Assembly (NCBI GenBank): GCA_003224635.1
Contig: QHZK01000470.1
Location: 1 to 5,368 of the forward strand
Source: Acidobacteriota bacterium
Lineage (GTDB): Bacteria > Acidobacteriota > Terriglobia > UBA7540
DNA: 5,368 nucleotides
Reading direction: 5' to 3'
Shown here: positions 1-3,791 of the stretch, piece by piece
Layout: the number at the start of each line of letters is the position of its first letter
Position numbering within the stretch: position 1 is the first letter of the stretch
Program-made: the position numbers and the translations under genes
Notes under the pieces: model-generated
Seen by the model: the letters and a program-made list of their open reading frames with translations, nothing else
The model's database searches: none
Told to the model about the DNA's origin: nothing

Positions 1-128
1 CCTTCGACGCTCGGGATCTCGAACCGGTACTGTCCGCCATCGGGAAAGCGCTTCTTGGTGGGTTCGAGCGCGTAGTTGTCCTGCGTGGGAAGTTTGAGCT
101 TGGCGAGAAATTGTTGGGTCTTTTTCAT
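1..128 (-). CDS. Conserved protein of unknown function, N-terminal 42 residues only
   Basis: This gene is cut by the left edge; only its first 42 codons plus two bases are present. The start is ATG at 128-126, preceded by a good ribosome binding site (AGGAG, complement of 135-139) six bases upstream, which makes the start well supported. The visible protein begins MKKTQQFLAKLKLP and continues with KKRFPDGGQYRFEIPSVEG; it has no signal peptide or membrane segment and looks cytosolic. The RFPDGxQYRxEIPSVEG stretch looks like a conserved N-terminal motif that I have met in unannotated bacterial proteins, but I cannot attach a function to it. It lies downstream of the semialdehyde dehydrogenase gene on the same strand, 184 bases away, so the two may share a transcript, although the gap is full of hairpins. 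Confidence 0.75.
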   Translation of the reverse strand, partial: MKKTQQFLAKLKLPTQDNYALEPTKKRFPDGGQYRFEIPSVE

Positions 129-134
129 ACGTTG

Positions 135-139
135 CTCCT
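135..139 (-). promoter_or_regulatory. Ribosome binding site of the leftmost gene
   Basis: On the minus strand the sequence reads AGGAG, then six bases (CAACGT), then ATG. This fixes the start of the edge-truncated gene at 128. Confidence 0.7.
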
Positions 140-160
140 GGAAGCGGGCAGCGCGGCTAG

Positions 161-189
161 CGCAGACTTCCTGCTTTTGGAAGTCTGCG
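161..189. repeat. Perfect 11-bp inverted repeat (hairpin 1)
   Basis: Arm CGCAGACTTCC at 161-171 is exactly complementary to GGAAGTCTGCG at 179-189, with a 7-base loop TGCTTTT. It shares the CGCAGAC end with the hairpin at 209-239, so the two look like related members of one dispersed palindromic family. No T-tract follows on either strand, so it is not a canonical terminator. It lies in the leader of the leftmost gene and could act as an RNA structural element. Confidence 0.75.
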
Positions 190-208
190 GCTTTTCCACT
201 GGAAGAAC

Positions 209-239
209 CGCAGACCTGCCAAAAAACAGCAGGTCTGCG
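209..239. repeat. Perfect 11-bp inverted repeat (hairpin 2)
   Basis: Arm CGCAGACCTGC at 209-219 pairs exactly with GCAGGTCTGCG at 229-239 around a 9-base A-rich loop (CAAAAAACA). The stem ends match hairpin 1 at 161-189 (CGCAGAC/GTCTGCG), and the two are 19 bases apart. Its position, after the dehydrogenase stop codon and before the next minus-strand gene, would allow it to stabilise or attenuate a shared transcript, but no run of T follows the stem. Confidence 0.75.
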
Positions 240-262
240 CTACCTATACGTGCCGGACCGCA

Positions 263-308
263 GCGGGCGAGCCTGCCCTGAGCGAAGCGAATGGGACGCC
301 CGCGCTCC
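263..308. repeat. Composite palindromic repeat with a nested CTGAGCGAAGCGAA core
   Basis: The outer parts are GCGGGCGA (263-270) and GACGCCCGCGCTCC (295-308), whose GCGGGCG/CGCCCGC arms pair. Reverse-complemented, they are the same two halves that lie directly side by side in the copy at 3608-3629. Here the halves are split by 24 bases (271-294) that carry CTGAGCGAAGCGAA (278-291), the core also found in both arms of the repeat inside the acylase gene. The simplest reading is one repeat family inserted in another. The element ends four bases before the dehydrogenase stop codon at 313-315. Confidence 0.7.
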
Positions 309-312
309 AGGC

Positions 313-1770
313 CTACTGCGTGTACTTCAGATAGACCGTGCGCGTCTCCGTATAAAAATCAATCGCCGCCGGACCTTGCTCGCGCATCCCGAAGCTCGAT
401 TCCTTGGTGCCGCCGAACGGCAGTTGATACTCGACGCCCGCCGTCGGCAGGTTCACGGTAATCAAGCCTGCCTCGATCCGGTTGATGAACTGGTGGACGC
501 GCGTGAGGTCGCGCGAAACAATCGACGCTGAAAGCCCGAACTTGACGCAGTTGGCGAGCCGCATGGCGTCGTCAAAATCGTTCGCCACCATGAGCGCCAG
601 CACCGGTCCGAAGACTTCCTCCTGGGCGATGCGCATCTCGGGCGTGACTCGGGCGAAAATCGTCGGCTCGATGAAGTGGCCCTTGTCGTAGGCGCCGCCA
701 GCAAGGCGGTTGCCGCCGCATAAGAGCTCCGCGCCCTCTCTCTTGCCGATGTCGATATACTTCAGATCGGTCTCAAGCTGGTTCGCGTCGACTGCCGGGC
801 CGATATCAACGCCGGGATCGAGGCCGTTGCCCACCTTCAGCTTGCGGGTCTTGGCGACGAGCTTCTCAACCAGCGGCTCGTAGACGGCCTTCTCGACGAC
901 GGCGCGGCTGCAGGCGGTGCACTTCTGGCCGGTCGAGAAGAAGGCGCCGTTCACCAGGAGGTCTGCGGCATAGTCAAGTTCAGCGTCTTTCAAGACTACG
1001 GTGGGATTCTTGCCGCCCATTTCGAGCTGGATGCGGACCTTCCGCCCGTTCATCTTCTCGTGCAGCTTGTTCCCGACTTCGCAGGAACCCGTGAACGAAA
1101 CCGCACGCAGGGCCGAGTGTTCGATGATCGCATTGCCCACCGTGCCGCCACCGCCGGTCACGTAATTGACGGCGCCCGCCGGAACGCCCGACTCATGCAG
1201 CGCCTCGACCAGCCGGTAGGCGCTGAGCGGCGCGAGCGACGCGGGCTTCAAGACCACCGCGTTGCCCCCGACCAGCGCCGGCGCCGCCTTCCAGGCGGGA
1301 ATGGCGCTCGGGAAGTTCCAGGGCGTGATCAGCCCCACCACGCCGAGCGGCTTGCGCATCGTGTAACAAAAGACGTTCTCGCGCTCGGAAGGAATCTGAT
1401 GGCTGAACTGGCGCGCGCCCTCGCCTCCAAAGTAGCGGAAGATGTTGATCGCCCGCTTCACCTCGCCCTTCGATTCGGGAAGGGTCTTGCCCTCCTCGCG
1501 CGTCATTTCTTCGGCAAGCCTGGCGAGCCTGCCCTCGAGAATTTCGGCGGCCTTGAAGAGATACTCGCCGCGCCGGGGCGCAGGCAGCGCCGCCCACGCA
1601 GGTTGTGCTTTTACCGCCGCGTCAAACGCCGCCCGGACGTCTTCCGGACCGGAAGCCTGAAAAAGCCCGACCACCTCATCGGTGTTCGCCGGGTTGACGT
1701 TGGGAAACGTCTTTTTCGATTTGCACTCCGCCCACTGGCCGGCGATGTAGTTCAAAAAAGTCTCCGCCAT
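313..1770 (-). CDS. Aldehyde dehydrogenase, alpha-ketoglutarate semialdehyde (2,5-dioxopentanoate) dehydrogenase type
   Basis: The 485-residue protein is a full-length member of the NAD(P)-dependent aldehyde dehydrogenase superfamily. Visible landmarks are TPWNFPSAIP (149-158) with the oxyanion Asn152, LKPAS with Lys175 for cofactor ribose binding, SFTGS (225-229), LEMGGKNP (249-256) with general base Glu250, STGQKCTACSR with nucleophile Cys284, and EEVFGP (384-389) with Glu385 and Phe387. The pattern QLEMGGKNP, GQKCTA, KFGLSAS, AGVEYQLPFGG and REQG resembles, from memory, Bacillus YcbD/GucD-type enzymes. These oxidise alpha-ketoglutarate semialdehyde to alpha-ketoglutarate, the last step of oxidative glucarate/galactarate, pentose and hydroxyproline breakdown. 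It should be a soluble cytosolic enzyme. The start is supported by GGAGG five bases upstream. A promoter candidate lies at 1942-1971. The exact substrate is inferred; succinate semialdehyde is the main alternative. Confidence 0.93.
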   Translation of the reverse strand: MAETFLNYIAGQWAECKSKKTFPNVNPANTDEVVGLFQASGPEDVRAAFDAAVKAQPAWAALPAPRRGEYLFKAAEILEGRLARLAEEMTREEGKTLPESKGEVKRAINIFRYFGGEGARQFSHQIPSERENVFCYTMRKPLGVVGLITPWNFPSAIPAWKAAPALVGGNAVVLKPASLAPLSAYRLVEALHESGVPAGAVNYVTGGGGTVGNAIIEHSALRAVSFTGSCEVGNKLHEKMNGRKVRIQLEMGGKNPTVVLKDAELDYAADLLVNGAFFSTGQKCTACSRAVVEKAVYEPLVEKLVAKTRKLKVGNGLDPGVDIGPAVDANQLETDLKYIDIGKREGAELLCGGNRLAGGAYDKGHFIEPTIFARVTPEMRIAQEEVFGPVLALMVANDFDDAMRLANCVKFGLSASIVSRDLTRVHQFINRIEAGLITVNLPTAGVEYQLPFGGTKESSFGMREQGPAAIDFYTETRTVYLKYTQ

Positions 1771-1775
1771 TGTTG

Positions 1776-1780
1776 CCTCC
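1776..1780 (-). promoter_or_regulatory. Strong ribosome binding site of the aldehyde dehydrogenase
   Basis: The minus strand reads ACGGAGG, five bases (CAACA), then ATG at 1770-1768. This supports 1770 as the true start. Confidence 0.75.
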
Positions 1781-1808
1781 GTAAGAGCCTTCAGCAGTCA
1801 GCCGTGCT

Positions 1809-1830
1809 ACAGGTGAGACGCCGGCGCTCC
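1809..1830. repeat. Degenerate copy of the GGAGCGCGGGCGTC repeat
   Basis: GACGCCGGCGCTCC at 1817-1830 matches 13 of 14 bases of the 295-308 copy, and 1809-1816 is a weaker match (5 of 8) to the second half. Read on the minus strand it starts GGAGCGCCGGCGTCTCACC. It lies in the presumed 5' leader of the aldehyde dehydrogenase mRNA, about 40 bases upstream of the start codon. A further imperfect hairpin (ATCAG 1832-1836 with CTGAT 1855-1859) flanks it. Confidence 0.6.
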
Positions 1831-1900
1831 CATCAGCGATCGGCCGAAGCCCGACTGATGATGCGCGACTTTTGGCCGCGGCGGTCACAGAACCTGGCAG

Positions 1901-1912
1901 AAGGACGTCCTT
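1901..1912. promoter_or_regulatory. 12-bp perfect palindrome in the dehydrogenase leader
   Basis: AAGGACGTCCTT is identical to its reverse complement. It falls roughly 25-35 bases downstream of the start point expected from the promoter at 1942-1971. That would suit a dimeric repressor operator, but a single 12-bp palindrome could also be chance. No regulator gene is visible nearby. Confidence 0.3.
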
Positions 1913-1941
1913 TCTTCTCTTCCAATTCAGCCCTGAAGCCC

Positions 1942-1971
1942 ATTATGGTTAGGGCACGGAGAAAGTGTCAA
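1942..1971 (-). promoter_or_regulatory. Sigma70-type promoter facing the aldehyde dehydrogenase
   Basis: On the minus strand there is a perfect -35 hexamer TTGACA (complement of 1966-1971), an 18-base spacer, and CATAAT (complement of 1942-1947), which matches 5 of 6 bases of the -10 consensus. Transcription would start near 1935 and give a leader of about 165 bases before the ATG at 1770, containing the palindrome at 1901-1912 and the repeat copy at 1809-1830. Such a close consensus match in GC-rich DNA is unlikely to be common by chance. Confidence 0.6.
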
Positions 1972-2143
1972 GGACCCGGCGCGCGCCTCGTCCGGACGCT
2001 GATCGCGCGGCCCAGGGACCGCTCCTCGCCGCCGACTTCAAGAAGGCGAAGCTCGGCGAGGTGCTGGGTGGACGGAACGGCGAGAGTGGAGGAAAGAGCG
2101 TCGAGCCGAAAGCTAGATCTGCGCCACTTGCGTGCCGCGCTCG

Positions 2144-2290
2144 GTGGCAAGGTTGCGTGCCCGAATCGTTGAACGTCTTGCCCGCCACAGGAACAAATTG
2201 CCAGTCGAAACTCGACTGATGCAGAGTGAGCTGGATGATGCCTCGGGCTGGGGTCGAGGTTACCGTTGGCGTCCTCGGCGCGAAACGTTC
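2144..2290 (-). pseudogene. Decayed C-terminal remnant of a secreted metallophosphoesterase
   Basis: Read on the minus strand from 2290, 49 codons give ERFAP, then an unlike stretch, then ARGIIQLTLHQSSFDWQF followed by VPVAGKTFNDSGTQPCH. From memory, calcineurin-like (alkaline/purple-acid type) secreted phosphatases have YERFAPQD.NG..DPARGI and end in LTLH..SYDW.FVPVAGKTFTDSGSGTCH. The missing middle piece, AEDANGNLDP, is present at the same spot in another frame, which suggests a lost base and a compensating gained base. The usual 40-50 residues between ARGI and LTLH are absent. There is no start codon or metal-binding region upstream, and the frame runs past CH to a stop at 1949 through unrelated sequence. 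The assignment rests on remembered family motifs. An unrecognised short gene is the alternative. Confidence 0.5.
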
Positions 2291-2400
2291 ACTAGTAAAT
2301 GCTCGAGTTGGGTTACACCTTCCGCGACGCGACGGGTTACAGTTTCAAATGTCTCGACGGCCGTTCAACGGTTACATTAAACACGTCTCCATTCGGGACC

Positions 2401-2428
2401 TTCACGCTTTACACTTCACCCTTTACAC
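2401..2428. repeat. 14-bp tandem duplication overlapping the cysteine desulfurase stop codon
   Basis: TTCACGCTTTACAC (2401-2414) is followed directly by TTCACCCTTTACAC (2415-2428); the units differ at one base. The second unit contains the TGA stop (complement of 2416-2418) and the last codons of the desulfurase, so the final residues CKG come from the repeat. Confidence 0.65.
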
Positions 2429-3597
2429 TTTCCCTCCGCCTTCACGGAGATATCGCGCAGCACGTTCGCCGTCTCGACCACCCGCCCGATCACGTAGTCC
2501 ACTTCCTCCTCCGTGTTGAACCGCCCCAGCCCGAAGCGGACCGAGCTCTGCGCCCGGTCGTCGCTTACGCCGAGGGCCTTGAGGACGTAGGAAGGCTCGC
2601 GCGTGGCCGACATGCACGCCGAGCCCAGCGACACAGCAACGTCGTTCATGCCTACGAGCAGCGACTCCCCGTCGATACCGCCGAAGCTCACGTTCAGGTT
2701 ATGCGGCAGGCGGTGTTCCATGCTGCCGTTGACCCGAACATCGTCAAGGCGCGAGAAAATTCCGTCCCGGAGCCGGTCGCGCCATCCGCCGAGACGCCGG
2801 GACTCCTCCGGCATCTCCAGCCTGCACAGCTCACACGCCTTGCCCAGACCCACGATCCCGGGCACGTTCAGCGTGCCTGACCTCAGGCCACACTCGTGGC
2901 CTCCCCCGTCGATGAGCGGGGCAATCTCGACGGCCGGATTTTTACCGCGGACGTACAGCGCGCCTACGCCCTTCGGGCCGTAAATCTTGTGCGCCGAAAT
3001 CGACAGCAGATCGACGCCCATTCGCTCGACGTCGACCGGCGCCTTGCCCGCCGCCTGCGCCGCGTCCGTGTGGAACAGAATGCCGCGCTCGCGGCAGAGC
3101 TTGCCGATTTCCGCGATGGGCTGCAGCACGCCGATCTCGTTGTTCGCGGCCATGACGCTCACCAGCATTGTTCCGTCGGTGAGGGCGCGCTTGACGTCAT
3201 CCGGGTCCACCAGGCCGTCCGCGCCCACCCGTGCGCAGGTCACGCTGAACCCCTCCTGCTCGAGGCGCTTCGCCGCGTCGAGCACCGCCTTATGCTCTGT
3301 CGGCAGGGTGACAATGTGGTTGCCCCTGCCGCGATGGGCCCAGGCCGCTCCCTTAATCGCCAGATTGTCAGACTCGGTCGCGCCCGAGGTGAAGACGATC
3401 TCCTGCGGGCTGGCGTTGATAAGCTTCGCGACCTGCTTGCGGGCCGTCTCCACAGCCGCTTCCGCTTCCCACCCCAGGCGGTGGTTGCGGCTGGCCGCGT
3501 TACCGTAGACCTCGGTGAAATACGGGAGCATCGCTTCGAGCACGCGGGGGTCTACCGGCGTCGTAGCGTGATTGTCCATGTAAACTGGAAGCTTCAT
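2416..3597 (-). CDS. iscS: Cysteine desulfurase, IscS/NifS family
   Basis: This 393-residue PLP enzyme removes sulfur from L-cysteine as a persulfide for Fe-S cluster assembly and other thio-cofactors. It begins MKLPVYMDNHATTPVDP, the classic family N-terminus. Visible active-site residues are His102 (TEHKAVL), Asp178 and Gln181 (HTDAAQ), the PLP-binding Lys204 (SAHKIYGPKG) and catalytic Cys328 in LGSACMSATREPSYVLKALG. The last is the long-loop, group I (IscS-like) form. The frame is open upstream to ATG 3678, but those 27 residues translate a repeat (CGRDARAP), so I start at 3597. The ribosome site there is weak (AGG). In GGGHECGLRSGT (231-242) a Cys replaces the Arg of E. coli IscS HERG. 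The protein ends soon after LRDIS (380-384), lacking the longer E. coli tail that contacts IscU. No isc partner genes are visible; NifS is an alternative name. Confidence 0.93.
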   Translation of the reverse strand: MKLPVYMDNHATTPVDPRVLEAMLPYFTEVYGNAASRNHRLGWEAEAAVETARKQVAKLINASPQEIVFTSGATESDNLAIKGAAWAHRGRGNHIVTLPTEHKAVLDAAKRLEQEGFSVTCARVGADGLVDPDDVKRALTDGTMLVSVMAANNEIGVLQPIAEIGKLCRERGILFHTDAAQAAGKAPVDVERMGVDLLSISAHKIYGPKGVGALYVRGKNPAVEIAPLIDGGGHECGLRSGTLNVPGIVGLGKACELCRLEMPEESRRLGGWRDRLRDGIFSRLDDVRVNGSMEHRLPHNLNVSFGGIDGESLLVGMNDVAVSLGSACMSATREPSYVLKALGVSDDRAQSSVRFGLGRFNTEEEVDYVIGRVVETANVLRDISVKAEGKCKG

Positions 3598-3607
3598 CGA
3601 ACGCCTG

Positions 3608-3629
3608 GGAGCGCGGGCGTCTCGCCCGC
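3608..3629. repeat. GGAGCGCGGGCGTC repeat, undivided copy
   Basis: GGAGCGCGGGCGTC (3608-3621) is followed directly by TCGCCCGC (3622-3629), and GCGGGCG pairs with CGCCCGC as a tight hairpin. It is the uninterrupted form of the element at 263-308 and a relative of 1809-1830, in the opposite orientation to both. It lies 10 bases upstream of the cysteine desulfurase start, where a Shine-Dalgarno sequence would be expected, and it produces the spurious N-terminal extension of that reading frame. Confidence 0.7.
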
Positions 3630-3719
3630 AACGGCTCCTCTGCTTTATTCTAGCAGGTCGCTGAAAAACTCGCCGCACATGTCCGCGCCGCGCGCGCCCG
3701 CGTAGCGCGGAGAGATGCC

Positions 3720-3748
3720 TTGCCGCTCCATGACGTTTTTAGTAGTAT
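3720..3748 (+). promoter_or_regulatory. Candidate promoter of the penicillin acylase gene
   Basis: TTGCCG (3720-3725, 4 of 6 matches to TTGACA), a 17-base spacer and TAGTAT (3743-3748, 4 of 6 to TATAAT) lie in an AT-richer stretch upstream of the acylase ATG at 3792. Initiation near 3755 would give a leader of about 35 bases. The match is moderate. No strong ribosome binding site precedes the ATG (only AAGAAAT). Confidence 0.3.
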
Positions 3749-3791
3749 CGCTCATTCGCATATCAAGCATGCTGCGTCAAGACAAGAAATC

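Noticed and set aside
161..239. Rho-independent terminator or CRISPR-like array formed by the two hairpins.
   Set aside because: No T-tract follows either stem, and there are only two units with unequal spacing, so neither definition is met.
1676..1888. A 70-codon minus-strand frame overlapping the dehydrogenase start.
   Set aside because: It contains GSAGVSPV, a translation of the repeat at 1809-1830, and it overlaps the dehydrogenase in another frame with no sign of its own function.
1949..2143. Continuation of the phosphatase-like frame after DSGTQPCH to a stop at 1949.
   Set aside because: The residues are low-complexity (Pro, Ser, Arg, Ala rich) and beyond the expected family C-terminus. 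I treat this as read-through of non-coding DNA.
1060..2172. Long plus-strand reading frame of 370 codons opposite the dehydrogenase.
   Set aside because: It is antisense to a well-supported dehydrogenase, arginine-rich and without family features: a GC-rich shadow frame. The same applies to the frames at 76-531, 2299-2880 and 2896-3705 (plus) and 4695-5297 and 3993-4328 (minus).
2310..2377. Three GGTTACA sequences (starting at 2311, 2335 and 2370), considered as regulator-binding direct repeats.
   Set aside because: The spacing is irregular (24 and 35 bases), the flanks differ, and they lie downstream of the desulfurase with no gene start to control.
3598..3678. A longer cysteine desulfurase beginning at ATG 3678.
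   Set aside because: The 27 extra residues include CGRDARAPRR, a translation of the palindromic repeat at 3608-3629, and the family's N-terminus starts at MKLPVYMDNHATTP (3597).
3645..3755. A 36-codon minus-strand reading frame (starting MSDTTKNVMERQG) just upstream of the cysteine desulfurase, a possible leader peptide or small gene.
   Set aside because: It has no Shine-Dalgarno sequence and only a weak promoter-like sequence upstream, and its end (EFFSDLLE) overlaps sequence that looks repeat-derived. I recognise no family. It could be reconsidered if conserved in relatives.
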